Source of the DNA: Falsiruegeria litorea R37
GTDB lineage: Bacteria; Pseudomonadota; Alphaproteobacteria; Rhodobacterales; Rhodobacteraceae
NCBI RefSeq assembly: GCF_900172225.1
Contig: NZ_FWFO01000001.1
Span: forward strand, 1,798,001-1,862,000
Direction: 5' to 3'
DNA: 64,000 nt
The notes under the pieces were generated by a model. It worked only from the letters and a program-made list of their open reading frames with translations, made no database searches and was not told where the DNA came from. The position numbers were made by a program, and so were the translations under genes. This document shows positions 26,286 to 35,864 of the stretch, piece by piece (the first letter of the stretch is position 1; every line of letters begins with the position of its first letter).

Positions 26286-27017
26286 CGTTCGAATCCCCCT
26301 TGTCAAAATTTGGACCCATTTGAGTTTGATTCGAGTGATTTTGTGGCGAATTGTTCTCTGTTTTGCAAAAATCCGCCCACGAATAGGAGAATTGGTTCTC
26401 ACGTTAAGGTTAACTGAGGCAAAAAGATGGCACAGTTGGGCGCTCGTCCCATGGGTTGTGCAAAGCACTTTACTGTTTTCGTTGAGGAAACAAACGACAC
26501 CAAATCACCGCTGATATCCCCGCTCAACGCTCTTTGGCGCACGCAGGCGGCATGTTGCTTGAAAAAAATCTCAAGAAGAGGAAACAATCATCAACCTAAG
26601 GTAGAAGGTTAACACGGATTACCTAAGGTTAATTTCCAATTCGCCGCCCAAAGCTGCTGTTTCTAAAATTTTTTTCACTTTGACGGCTTTGGGGCGTCCG
26701 GTATTCATGGATTAGCCCAACTGGGGGGCGATGTCTGTAGGTCACGGGGGCGACCGCACGAATTCAGCATCCGATCGGATGCGAGGGGATGTGTGTTCGC
26801 GCAGCGGCTGCCACGCTGTTTGTGACGGTAACACACCGTGATTGCCTTGATTGGCAATCGCGCTCCTGTCTGTATGAAGACAGGGATCATTCTCTCGTTT
26901 GGGTCAAGGTGCTGTTGGTGCAGTCGCCAGTGAGCTTACGGTCATCGGCCTTTGGTTCACTTGGAGGTTTCCGCGGTCAAGCGGTTTGGTGTCGCTGGCA
27001 CCGCAAAGGAGAATGTG
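26286..27017. promoter_or_regulatory. long AT-rich leader of the RTX gene with stacked inverted repeats
   Basis: More than 700 bases hold no convincing gene. The left part is AT-rich and repeats the motif AAGGTTAA (26405-26412, one near 26605 and one near 26625). The right part holds a perfect 16-base palindrome (26767-26782) and three short hairpins in a row: ACGGT/ACCGT at 26825-26839, GATTGCC/GGCAATC at 26840-26859 and CCTGTCT/AGACAGG at 26865-26884. This points to an elaborate promoter region and possibly a structured 5' untranslated RNA. Confidence 0.5.
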
Positions 27018-30000
27018 ATGGCAACGAATTTTGACAATCCGTATCTGGCCAATGTAATCGGTCTTTGGGATTTCCGCCCAACCGCTGAAACCCGCGACAC
27101 TGGCCTTGGGGATGGCATCGCACAGGATGGCACGCCCGTAAACGATCCTGATTTCTCGGCCGGGTGGATGTTCACCGACAACAGCGGCACCCAACGCTTT
27201 GACGTTGATGATGGCGATGATGCGGCGTTTGACCTGTCTCAGGGTACGATCATCACTGAATTCCGCAGCTTTGATACCACCGACGCAGGGTCGGAAACCG
27301 TGGTCAGCCGCGGTGTCGAAGATTCTGGCGAAGAGAGCGACGGCGGGCAGGGCACGGAAACCGACAGCGGGTTCTTTGAAATTCGCGTCACGGAAAACGG
27401 CGCTGTTGAGGTCTATCATCGCTCTGGGGGTACGGAATCCCTGTTGAGCACCTCAGAGGGCTTTGTGGGCACTGGCGACATTGTTCGCGTGTCGTATTCG
27501 TGGTCGGAATCCGGTGTGGCTGTTCTGGTCGAAAACACCACGCAGGGGACAACCGAAACCGTCACCGGTGACACCCAGGGTCTGACACTCGACGTGACCA
27601 CGGGCGAAGAGCAGTCCTTTACCATCGGCGCACGCGAAGTGGTCGAAAATGAGTTTGACCAGCATTTCTATGGCGGCATCGATTATGTGGCGGTTCTGGA
27701 TGAGCCGGTCATCGGTGGTGGCGGCAACGGTATCGTTGAAGGCACCGAAGGCGATGACATCATCGATGTTGACTATGACGGTGACCCGGATGGCGATGTT
27801 GTGGATGGTGGCGATGCGCCGAACCCCGCAGATGGTCCCGATGATGACGTTATCAACGGCGGTGCGGGCAACGACAGCATCGACGCAGGCGAAGGTGACG
27901 ACACCGTTTACGCTGGCGGTGGCGATGATACGGTCAATGGCGAGGCCGGAGATGACCTGCTGATCGGTGATGGCGACGCGCCGGGCCTGACCAGCCCGTC
28001 GACTCGTGAAACCTTTGAATGGAACCTGGCACCTGACCCGGATGATGGCGGTCAGGTCGACGATGGCGATGACCTGAGCGGCGGGTTCACGCAGAACACG
28101 GGCTCGGTCGACGTGACCTTCTCGGTCACACAGCAATCGGGCGGCGTGGACACCGAATTCCAGACCCAGGAACAATTCGTCGGAAATATCGACACCAATG
28201 GCCCCGAGGCCACTGATACAAGTGCGATGGAATCCGAACTGAACGGGCAGGCCAACTCGGCCACATATCAGCTCGAGTTCTCGGACGCGGTCGAAAATGT
28301 TTCGTTCCGAGTCAATGACATCGATGGCGATGGTCGAGTTCAGATCATGGCCTATGACGAAGACGGCAACCAGATCCCAGTTGTTGTTTCCGGCGGCCTG
28401 GGCGTGTCGGTCACGGACGAAGATGGCGTTGCCGGTGGCGACACAGCGACAGGTGACGGCGGCTACGCCAACCCCGACAACTCCAACTACTCTGTGCTGG
28501 TCACAATTCCGGGCCCAGTAGCGCGTCTGACCATCACCCATGACCAAGCAGGGGCGAATGCGTCCGAGATCGATGTAACAGACGTCTACTTCGACGTGGT
28601 CGATGACGACGGCACCGGTGGTGGTGATCCGGGCGAGGGTGGCAATGACAGCCTTACCGGCGGCGAGGGGGACGACACCCTGGTCGGCCAGGGCGGCGAC
28701 GACACGCTGACTGGTGGCGACGGCAACGACAGCGTTGACGGCGGTGACGGTGACGATGTGATCGACACGGGCGGCGACGATGCCGACAACCTGCCTGATC
28801 GCGGCTTCCCGTCTTATCAAGGTCTTCCTGCGGTTCCCGCTGACCCGGATGTAGAAAACGATCGCGATACTGTTGATGGTGGCGACGGCAACGACGTCAT
28901 CTCGACTGGGGATGACACCGACGTGATCATGGGTGGCGCCGGTTCGGATACCATCGATGGTGGTCTGGACGACGACACTATTTCGGGTGGTGAAGATGCT
29001 GACGTCATTGTTGGCAGTGAAGGCTCGGACGAAATCACCGGCGATGGAGGCGATGACACCATTTATGGCGGTCTGGACCCGATCTTCCCGGATGTGCTCA
29101 ATATCACCGACGATGGCTCGGACGGGCGTGACCCCGACCCTGAGGTCACCAACGGCATGGACACCCTGTCGGGTGGCGAAGGCAATGACCTGATCATGGG
29201 TCAGGACGACGACGACGTCCTGATGGGTGACGAAGGCGACGATACGCTGGATGGCGGTATCGACGAAGACAGCATCATGGGTGGTGTCGGCAACGACGAA
29301 ATCATCGGCGGTCACGGCGACGATACGCTAAGCGGTGGCGATGACCGCGACACCTTCCTGGGTGGCGAGGGCTTTGACCAGGTCGACGGTGGTTCGGGCG
29401 GTGACGACTTTGACACCCTTGATCTGCGCGGTCTGGGCCCGGTCGGCATTGTCTACACCTCGGAAGACCAAGAGGACGGTGTGGCCGTTGTGGGGGCAAC
29501 GGGTGACATTATTGTTTTCGAGGAAATCGAAAACATCCTGATTGATGAACCGCTTGATCCCGATGGGATCGTTGAGGGCACATTTGGGGATGATGTCATC
29601 GATGTGCTGTATGACGGCGACCCGAACGGCGATTTTGTCGACAACGACGACGCTTTGCTGCCGGGGCAGGTTGGTGATCAGGACATCATCGTCGGCAAGA
29701 CCGGCAATGACACCATCGATGCCGGCTTGGACAGCGACTATGTCTTTGCAGGTGGCGGCGATGACGCTGTCAGCGGCGAGGACGGTGACGACACCATCCT
29801 GGGCCAGGACGGCGACGATCTGCTCGAAGGTGATGCAGGCGACGACGTTGTTCAGGGTGGTCGTGGCAACGACACTCTGGATGCAGGGCGCGGCAATGAC
29901 ACCATGCGCGGCGGCGACGGCAACGACAATCTGACCGGCAACCCGGGTGATGATTTGTTGTATGGCGACGACGGTGACGACACTGTCATCGGCAACGACG

Positions 30001-32708
30001 GCACGGATACGCTCTATGGTGGTGCGGGTAACGACACGATCTCGACCGGCCCAGGCAACGACCAAGCCTTTGGTGGCGACGATCGCGACACCATCATCGT
30101 GGTGGGCCAGGATGATCAGTTCGTCGACGGCAACGAAGGGGGCGACGACTTTGACACCCTGCGTGTCTTTGGTCGCGCCGAGGTCGAATATGATCCCGAC
30201 AACGGGGAAAACGGGGTTGTTTACTATTTGGACGACACCGACACCCGCACCGGTGTAACGACGACCTTCATCAACATCGAAAACGTCGTGATCGTGGATC
30301 CGCAGCTGGACGGTGTGGTCGAAGGTGGCGATGGCGATGATCTGATCGACGCCAGCTATCTGGGCGATCCCGAAGGCGACCGGATCGACAATTTCGACAG
30401 CTTCGAAAACTTCCTGGACGAGCCGATCGCAAGCCTGACCCCATCGGACTTCTTCGAAGACCTGGGTGGCACGCCGCGCGGTGACCAGCGTGACGCGGTC
30501 GATGCGGGCGCAGGTAACGATACCGTTATCTCGGGCGCTGGTGACGACATCGTCAAAGGTCGCGAAGGCAATGACTTGGTGATCGCAGGTATCGGCTTTG
30601 ACGATGTCGAAGGCGGCGAAGGCAACGACACACTGGATGGCGGCGCCGGAAGCGACAAGCTGTATGGCAGCGAAGGCGATGACTCGCTGATCGGTGGCTT
30701 GGGGGCCGACACTCTTGTTGGCGGTGAAGGCGGCGATACGCTGGACGGCGGACTGGGCGACAACTTCATCGATGCCGGCGAAGGCGATGACCTTTTGACC
30801 GGTGAAGATGGCAACGACACGCTGAACGCAGGCGACGGTGCTGACACCATCTTTGCGGGTGGTGGCGACGACGTTGTCGTGGCCTATGACCCGGCCTTTA
30901 CCGGTGTTGCATCGATTGGCCGCACGGCGGACTCGATTGATGGTGGCTCGGGCAACGACCAGCTTGCTGGCGGCTCGGGGAACGACACCATCCTGGGCGG
31001 CACTGGCGATGATACCCTGTTCGGTGGCATCGGCGGAGACCAGCTTGAAGGTCAGGAAGGCAACGATGTTGTCTATGGCGACAGCGACATCAGCATGGTC
31101 AAGCCATCTGACTATGCGGCAGCTCTTGCCATTGAACCGGGGAACGACACCATTCTCGGCGGCGCAGGCGAAGACACCCTGTACGGCGAAGAAGGCAATG
31201 ATGTCATCCTGGGCGGTGATGATGCCGATATGGTCTTTGGTGGTGACGATCGTGACACCATCGGCGCGGGCATCGGAGATACCATCGAAGGTGGCGAAGG
31301 CGGCGACGACTTCGACGTTCTGATCGCGCGCGGCCTGGCCGTTGTCGACTACGACGAATCCGATCCGTCAGGTGAATCCGGCACTGTTACATACTACAAC
31401 GATGACCTTACTGTTGCTGGTACGGCTGAGTTCTCGGAAATCGAAAACGTATATGTCATCGGCGCGCCGACGACCACATCGGACCCGGGTGACGGGCCTG
31501 TCGTAACAGGTGTTGACGGTGTTGTCGAAGGCACCGCCGGCAACGATACTATCGACCTTGCCTATACTGGGGACCCCGAAGGGGATCTGGTCGATGGCGA
31601 CGATGCGGTTCCGCCGCTTGTCGGTGAACAGGATGTAATCCTGGCCGGTGGTGGCGATGACAGCGTCCGTGGTGAAGAAGACACTGACGTGATCTTTGGC
31701 GGCACGGGTGACGACACCGTCTTTGGCAACGGCGGTGGCGATGCCATCGACGGTGGCGAAGGCAACGACATGCTGGACGGTGGCGAAGGTCGCGACATTG
31801 TTGTCGGTGGCGACGGTGACGACACGATCTCGGGCAGCAATGACGTTGTTGGCGACGGCGGCGACATCCTGTCCGGCCAGTTCGGCAACGACAGCTTTGT
31901 CAACGTAGGCCAGGGCGAGGTGATCATCGGTGGCGAAGACACCGACGGTCTGGACAACGACATCCTGGACCTGACCGGTGCAGCCGAAGCTGTGAACCCC
32001 GGTGGCTCGCTGACGGTCGAATTCGATCCATCTGACTCCGAGGCTGGTACGGTTCGGTTCTTTGACAGTGATGGTGCTGAAACCGGCACGACCGAGTTCA
32101 GTGAGATCGAACAGGTCATCGTGCCCTGCTTTACGCCGGGTACTCTGATTGCCACGCCGAAAGGCGAGCGTCGGGTCGAGGATCTGAAGATCGGTGATCG
32201 GATCATTACCCGCGACAATGGCATCCAAGAGATCAAGTGGCTGGGCACCAAAACCATGACCGGTCAGGATTTGGTCCGTGCCGAGCACCTGAACCCGATC
32301 CTGATCCGCGAAGGCGCATTGGGTGGTGGTCTGCCCGAGCGGGACATGATGGTCAGCCCGAACCACCGTGTTCTGGTGGCCAACGACAAGACCGCGCTCT
32401 ACTTCGAAGACCGCGAGGTTCTGGTGGCGGCCAAGTATCTAACCGGCCTGGAAGGGGTTGATGTGGTTGACGTTTCTTCGGTGACCTACATCCACTTCAT
32501 GTTCGACCAGCACGAGGTTGTCCTGTCCGATGGCACTTGGACCGAGAGCTTCCAGCCGGGCGATCATTCGCTGGCCGGTCTGGGCAACGCGCAGCGCAAC
32601 GAAATCTTTGAGCTCTTCCCCGAGCTGAAAGAGCGCGAAGGTCTCGAAGGCTATGCCGCCGCACGTCGTTCGCTGAAAAAGCACGAGGCGCATCTGCTGA
32701 CGCATTGA
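27018..32708 (+). CDS. giant RTX (haemolysin-type Ca-binding) exoprotein with C-terminal Hint domain
   Basis: 1,896 residues, very acidic, no Sec signal, so export by a type I system is expected. Residues 1-235 look like a LamG/concanavalin-type beta domain. Then four units follow, each opening with a VEGTxGDD...DGDPxGD cassette (about residues 239, 851, 1100, 1502), continuing with many GGxGxDxLx nonapeptides, and closing with a GGDDFDxL...EIENV cassette (about 794, 1042, 1429, 1646). Unit one contains a non-repeat insert at about 330-530. From Cys 1704 (PCFTPGTLIATP) a Hint_2 domain runs to about 1850 with the conserved His in SPNHRVLV (His 1783). AAGGAG precedes the ATG at 27018; an upstream in-frame start at 26952 is less likely. 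No exporter genes are nearby. Confidence 0.93.
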   Translation: MATNFDNPYLANVIGLWDFRPTAETRDTGLGDGIAQDGTPVNDPDFSAGWMFTDNSGTQRFDVDDGDDAAFDLSQGTIITEFRSFDTTDAGSETVVSRGVEDSGEESDGGQGTETDSGFFEIRVTENGAVEVYHRSGGTESLLSTSEGFVGTGDIVRVSYSWSESGVAVLVENTTQGTTETVTGDTQGLTLDVTTGEEQSFTIGAREVVENEFDQHFYGGIDYVAVLDEPVIGGGGNGIVEGTEGDDIIDVDYDGDPDGDVVDGGDAPNPADGPDDDVINGGAGNDSIDAGEGDDTVYAGGGDDTVNGEAGDDLLIGDGDAPGLTSPSTRETFEWNLAPDPDDGGQVDDGDDLSGGFTQNTGSVDVTFSVTQQSGGVDTEFQTQEQFVGNIDTNGPEATDTSAMESELNGQANSATYQLEFSDAVENVSFRVNDIDGDGRVQIMAYDEDGNQIPVVVSGGLGVSVTDEDGVAGGDTATGDGGYANPDNSNYSVLVTIPGPVARLTITHDQAGANASEIDVTDVYFDVVDDDGTGGGDPGEGGNDSLTGGEGDDTLVGQGGDDTLTGGDGNDSVDGGDGDDVIDTGGDDADNLPDRGFPSYQGLPAVPADPDVENDRDTVDGGDGNDVISTGDDTDVIMGGAGSDTIDGGLDDDTISGGEDADVIVGSEGSDEITGDGGDDTIYGGLDPIFPDVLNITDDGSDGRDPDPEVTNGMDTLSGGEGNDLIMGQDDDDVLMGDEGDDTLDGGIDEDSIMGGVGNDEIIGGHGDDTLSGGDDRDTFLGGEGFDQVDGGSGGDDFDTLDLRGLGPVGIVYTSEDQEDGVAVVGATGDIIVFEEIENILIDEPLDPDGIVEGTFGDDVIDVLYDGDPNGDFVDNDDALLPGQVGDQDIIVGKTGNDTIDAGLDSDYVFAGGGDDAVSGEDGDDTILGQDGDDLLEGDAGDDVVQGGRGNDTLDAGRGNDTMRGGDGNDNLTGNPGDDLLYGDDGDDTVIGNDGTDTLYGGAGNDTISTGPGNDQAFGGDDRDTIIVVGQDDQFVDGNEGGDDFDTLRVFGRAEVEYDPDNGENGVVYYLDDTDTRTGVTTTFINIENVVIVDPQLDGVVEGGDGDDLIDASYLGDPEGDRIDNFDSFENFLDEPIASLTPSDFFEDLGGTPRGDQRDAVDAGAGNDTVISGAGDDIVKGREGNDLVIAGIGFDDVEGGEGNDTLDGGAGSDKLYGSEGDDSLIGGLGADTLVGGEGGDTLDGGLGDNFIDAGEGDDLLTGEDGNDTLNAGDGADTIFAGGGDDVVVAYDPAFTGVASIGRTADSIDGGSGNDQLAGGSGNDTILGGTGDDTLFGGIGGDQLEGQEGNDVVYGDSDISMVKPSDYAAALAIEPGNDTILGGAGEDTLYGEEGNDVILGGDDADMVFGGDDRDTIGAGIGDTIEGGEGGDDFDVLIARGLAVVDYDESDPSGESGTVTYYNDDLTVAGTAEFSEIENVYVIGAPTTTSDPGDGPVVTGVDGVVEGTAGNDTIDLAYTGDPEGDLVDGDDAVPPLVGEQDVILAGGGDDSVRGEEDTDVIFGGTGDDTVFGNGGGDAIDGGEGNDMLDGGEGRDIVVGGDGDDTISGSNDVVGDGGDILSGQFGNDSFVNVGQGEVIIGGEDTDGLDNDILDLTGAAEAVNPGGSLTVEFDPSDSEAGTVRFFDSDGAETGTTEFSEIEQVIVPCFTPGTLIATPKGERRVEDLKIGDRIITRDNGIQEIKWLGTKTMTGQDLVRAEHLNPILIREGALGGGLPERDMMVSPNHRVLVANDKTALYFEDREVLVAAKYLTGLEGVDVVDVSSVTYIHFMFDQHEVVLSDGTWTESFQPGDHSLAGLGNAQRNEIFELFPELKEREGLEGYAAARRSLKKHEAHLLTH

Positions 32709-32724
32709 CGCCGAAAATGGGGGC

Positions 32725-32809
32725 CCGTCCCGGCCGATCCGGGACGGCAGCCGCTCGCGTAGGTAGGGGGACGCGAGTGAGAGGACAGGGCGCTTTGCGC
32801 CCTGTCTTT
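32725..32809 (+). terminator. three consecutive hairpins ending the RTX gene
   Basis: Stems at 32725-32747 (9 bp, 5-nt loop), 32754-32777 (7 bp) and 32784-32806 (10 bp, TTT loop, followed by TTTG). The last has the form of an intrinsic terminator. It also lies just beyond the stop of the convergent nucleotidyltransferase gene, so it may act in both directions. Confidence 0.75.
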
Positions 32810-32815
32810 GTGTGT

Positions 32816-33415
32816 TCAGGTTTGTTTGTTTGCACGCCAGTCAGCCCAGGCTTCGGGCGTGTCCAGATCCAACCGGGCGCGGTTGCCCGCCAGCGGGATC
32901 AGTTTGACCGCGTCCTTGTGGCGCCTGACGACGGTTTGCGCGCCTTCATCGCCACTTAGACCACGCAGTTCTTCGAACAAACTGCGATCAAAGGCGACTG
33001 GATGACCCGGCTTTCCATCTTGCGTGGCTCCACGATGGATATTGAAATCTCGTTCTTTTTCAACCGAATACATGATCTTCTTGATGTCATTTGTCGTCAG
33101 TTCCGGCAGATCGGCAAGCAATACGATCACCGCAGGAGCGTCTTGCGGCAGATGTTGCATAGCCGTGCGCAGGCTGGCGTTCATCCCTTCGGCGGCGTCT
33201 GGCACCGGAACCTTCTGCACGCCCAAATCGTCCAACGCAGCGTATCGGTCGTGCGGTTCGGGTGGCAGCGCCACAATCACTGGTCCGGCGCCAAGCGCAA
33301 TCTGGGCTGCATGGCGCAACAGGGGAACGCCGTCCACCTGTTGCAACAACTTGTCGGTGCCGCGCATCCGGCTTGACTGGCCGGCAGCCAGAAGGATGAT
33401 GGGTATTCTGCTCAT
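32816..33415 (-). CDS. MobA/MocA-like nucleotidyltransferase
   Basis: 199 residues with a Rossmann-like NTP-transferase fold. The N-terminal nucleotide-binding loop LLAAGQSSRMRGTDKLL and the motif VLLADLPELT (Asp metal ligand) are typical of the MobA/MocA/CoxI-associated group that transfers CMP or GMP to molybdopterin. A stand-alone function with another cofactor or sugar is possible, as no molybdenum genes are seen here. The open frame extends 21 codons further, but the ATG at 33415 matches the family start and follows GGAGG closely. It lies 31 bases after the FAD/GcvT gene on the same strand. Confidence 0.85.
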   Translation of the reverse strand: MSRIPIILLAAGQSSRMRGTDKLLQQVDGVPLLRHAAQIALGAGPVIVALPPEPHDRYAALDDLGVQKVPVPDAAEGMNASLRTAMQHLPQDAPAVIVLLADLPELTTNDIKKIMYSVEKERDFNIHRGATQDGKPGHPVAFDRSLFEELRGLSGDEGAQTVVRRHKDAVKLIPLAGNRARLDLDTPEAWADWRANKQT

Positions 33416-33446
33416 CCCTCCACAATGGCGCGGGACGAGCCGCTTG

Positions 33447-35864
33447 TCATCCACGCATCCGCGCGCCGTCCACGTCAAACAGTGGCTCGGTGATCATGCG
33501 CGCTTTGCGCATGTGGCCCAGGATTTCGATCTCGACCTCCAGCCCGTCGGCCACACGATCCGAGGGCAAGAAGCCCTGCGCAATCGACTTTTGCGCGTGA
33601 TGCGAATAGCCGCCCGAGGTGCAGAAGCCCACAACGACGCCATCCAACCAGATCGGCTCATAGGCATTCACATCGGCATCATCGGCATCAACCTCGAACG
33701 CGACCAGCTTGCGGTCGGTGCCATTGGCCCGATCCGCCTCGGCAGCGGCGCGACCGATGAAATCCACGTTCTTTTTGAAGCTGATGAAGCGGTCCAAACC
33801 CGTCTCTGCCGCAGTGTAGTCGGGCGAGAACTCGGACATCCACGAGCCAAAGAACTTGTCCAGCCGCAAGGACATCATCGCGCGCATTCCAAAAGGCGTC
33901 ATGCCATGTGGCTGACCAGCCTCCCACAGAGTCCACCACAGTTGTCGTTGGGACAGCAGGTCGCAATAGATCTCGTACCCCAGATCACCGGTATAGCTGA
34001 CACGCTGCACGATGCAGTCGGTCATGCCAATCGTGACGTGACGCACATCCATGAACCGCATCGAGGCAACGTCATCGCGGGTGCAGGCCTGCAGAACCTC
34101 TAACGCTTTGGGACCCGCGATCTGGAATCCGTTTCGTTTATCACTTATGTTTTCAATAGTTACGGCGTGTTCCTTATGTTGCAGGAACCAGCGCATGTGG
34201 AAGGCCTGGCTGCCGTAGGATGCGGTGAGTTGAAATTCTTCCTCGCTCAGGCAGGACACAGTGAAATCCCCGATCAGCTTGCCTTTGGGCGACAGCATCG
34301 GTGTCAGCGACAGGCGGCCGGGCTGCGGAATGCGACCGGCCATGATCTTGTCCAGCCAGGCGCGCGCGTTCTTGCCTTTGATCAGGTATTTGCCAAAGTT
34401 GTGCACCTCGTTGATGCCGACGCCTTGGCGCACGGCACGCACTTCACGCCCGGTTGCTTCAAACGCGTCCGAGCGGCGGAAGGACGGCGTTTCATAGCCC
34501 GGCTCATCCCCTTGCGCAAAGTAGTTCGGCACCTCTAGCCCGTATTGCTGGCCCCAGACCGCGCCCAGATCGGTGAAGATGTCATACATCGGCGTTGTGC
34601 GGTTGGGTCGTGCGGCGGGCAGTTCCTCGTTGGGGTAGGCGACAGAGAACCGTTTCTGATAGTTTTCGATCACCTTGGGACGGGTGTAGCCGGGGCTGAT
34701 CCAATCGCCAAAGCGGGCCACATCCATGGCAAAGACATCGCGCTCGGGCTCACCCTCGATCATCCACTGGGCCAGCGTCAGACCGACGCCGCCACCCTGG
34801 CTGAATCCCGCCATGACACCGCAGGCGGACCAATAGTTCTGCACGCCGGGCACCGGGCCGACCAGCGGGTTGCCATCCGGGGCAAATGTGAAGGGGCCGT
34901 GGATCACCGATTTGACACCGGCCTTGGCCAGAACGGGGAAGCGCTCATAGGCGAATTCGATGCTGTCGGTGATCTTGTCAAAGTCATCGGGCAGCAGTTC
35001 GTGCCCAAAGTTCCAAGGTGTGCCGTCCACTGCCCAGGGTTTGCAAGGCTGTTCATAAAAGCCAATGCAAAGCCCGCGCCCCTCTTGCCGCAAATAGCTT
35101 TCGCCGGCCGGGTCCATCACATGCGGATGCTCGCCACCGGCGTCGATGATGGCCTCGATCTCGGGGATGTTGTCGGTCACCAGATACTGGTGTTCCATCG
35201 GGTGGAGCGGGAAATAGATGCCCGCCATCGCGCCCACCTCACGTGCCCACAGGCCGCCGGCGTTGACGATGTGTTCGGCGTGGATCGTGCCCTTGTCGGT
35301 GACCACGTCCCAGGTGCCGTCGGCGCGCTGGTTGGTTTCCTGGACCATGCAGTGGGTTTCGATCGTCGCACCGCCCATGCGCGCAGCCTTGGCGTAGGCA
35401 TGGGTAGTGCCGGATGGGTCCAGGTGACCGTCGAGCGGATCATAAAGCGCGCCGATGATGCCGTCAGTGTTGGTGACGGGTGCAATCTTCTTGATCTCAT
35501 CCGGGCCAACAATCTCGGTCTCGAGCCCCATGAACCGGTGTTTGGCGCGTTCGGCCAGCAGCATGTCGAACCGGTCCTGATTGTCCGCCAACGTCACGCC
35601 GCCCACATGGTGCAACCCGCAGGACATGCCGGTGATCTCTTCCAGCTCTTTATAAAGGCGAATGGTATAGCCCTGCAGCGCCGCCATGTTGGTATCGCCG
35701 TTCAGAGTGTGAAAGCCGCCCGCCGCGTGCCAGGTAGAGCCCGACGTCAGCTCGGACCGTTCCAGCAGCATCACGTCGGACCAGCCAAGCTTGGTCAGGT
35801 GATAGAGCACGGAACAGCCGACGACGCCGCCACCAATGACGGCCACACGAGTGGTGGTTTTCAT
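33447..35864 (-). CDS. FAD-dependent dimethylglycine/sarcosine dehydrogenase-like protein (DAO + GcvT)
   Basis: 805 residues. Residues 1-370 are a D-amino-acid-oxidase-type FAD domain with the dinucleotide motif VIGGGVVGCS and the segment GSTWHAAGG, whose His 46 matches the covalent flavin site of dimethylglycine and sarcosine dehydrogenases. It is followed by an FAO_M linker, then a GcvT aminomethyltransferase-like domain and its C-terminal barrel, which bind tetrahydrofolate. The protein should oxidatively demethylate an N-methylated glycine-type compound and pass the one-carbon unit to folate, as in glycine betaine catabolism of roseobacters. AGGAGG precedes the ATG at 35864. The exact substrate is not certain. 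Confidence 0.9.
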   Translation of the reverse strand: MKTTTRVAVIGGGVVGCSVLYHLTKLGWSDVMLLERSELTSGSTWHAAGGFHTLNGDTNMAALQGYTIRLYKELEEITGMSCGLHHVGGVTLADNQDRFDMLLAERAKHRFMGLETEIVGPDEIKKIAPVTNTDGIIGALYDPLDGHLDPSGTTHAYAKAARMGGATIETHCMVQETNQRADGTWDVVTDKGTIHAEHIVNAGGLWAREVGAMAGIYFPLHPMEHQYLVTDNIPEIEAIIDAGGEHPHVMDPAGESYLRQEGRGLCIGFYEQPCKPWAVDGTPWNFGHELLPDDFDKITDSIEFAYERFPVLAKAGVKSVIHGPFTFAPDGNPLVGPVPGVQNYWSACGVMAGFSQGGGVGLTLAQWMIEGEPERDVFAMDVARFGDWISPGYTRPKVIENYQKRFSVAYPNEELPAARPNRTTPMYDIFTDLGAVWGQQYGLEVPNYFAQGDEPGYETPSFRRSDAFEATGREVRAVRQGVGINEVHNFGKYLIKGKNARAWLDKIMAGRIPQPGRLSLTPMLSPKGKLIGDFTVSCLSEEEFQLTASYGSQAFHMRWFLQHKEHAVTIENISDKRNGFQIAGPKALEVLQACTRDDVASMRFMDVRHVTIGMTDCIVQRVSYTGDLGYEIYCDLLSQRQLWWTLWEAGQPHGMTPFGMRAMMSLRLDKFFGSWMSEFSPDYTAAETGLDRFISFKKNVDFIGRAAAEADRANGTDRKLVAFEVDADDADVNAYEPIWLDGVVVGFCTSGGYSHHAQKSIAQGFLPSDRVADGLEVEIEILGHMRKARMITEPLFDVDGARMRG

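Noticed and set aside
26320-26612. Two short plus-strand frames of about 60 codons in the RTX leader
   Set aside because: No ribosome binding site or coding-like composition; the region is better explained as regulatory DNA.
27453-29315. A 620-codon open frame on the minus strand opposite the RTX gene
   Set aside because: It is the antisense shadow of GGxGxD-type repeats, which leave the opposite strand free of stops. It has no ribosome binding site and only Val/Ile/Ala/Thr-rich low-complexity content.
27721-32000. Repeated nucleotide pattern that could suggest a CRISPR or minisatellite
   Set aside because: The repetition is in the protein code (glycine/aspartate nonapeptides), with no constant repeat-spacer structure.
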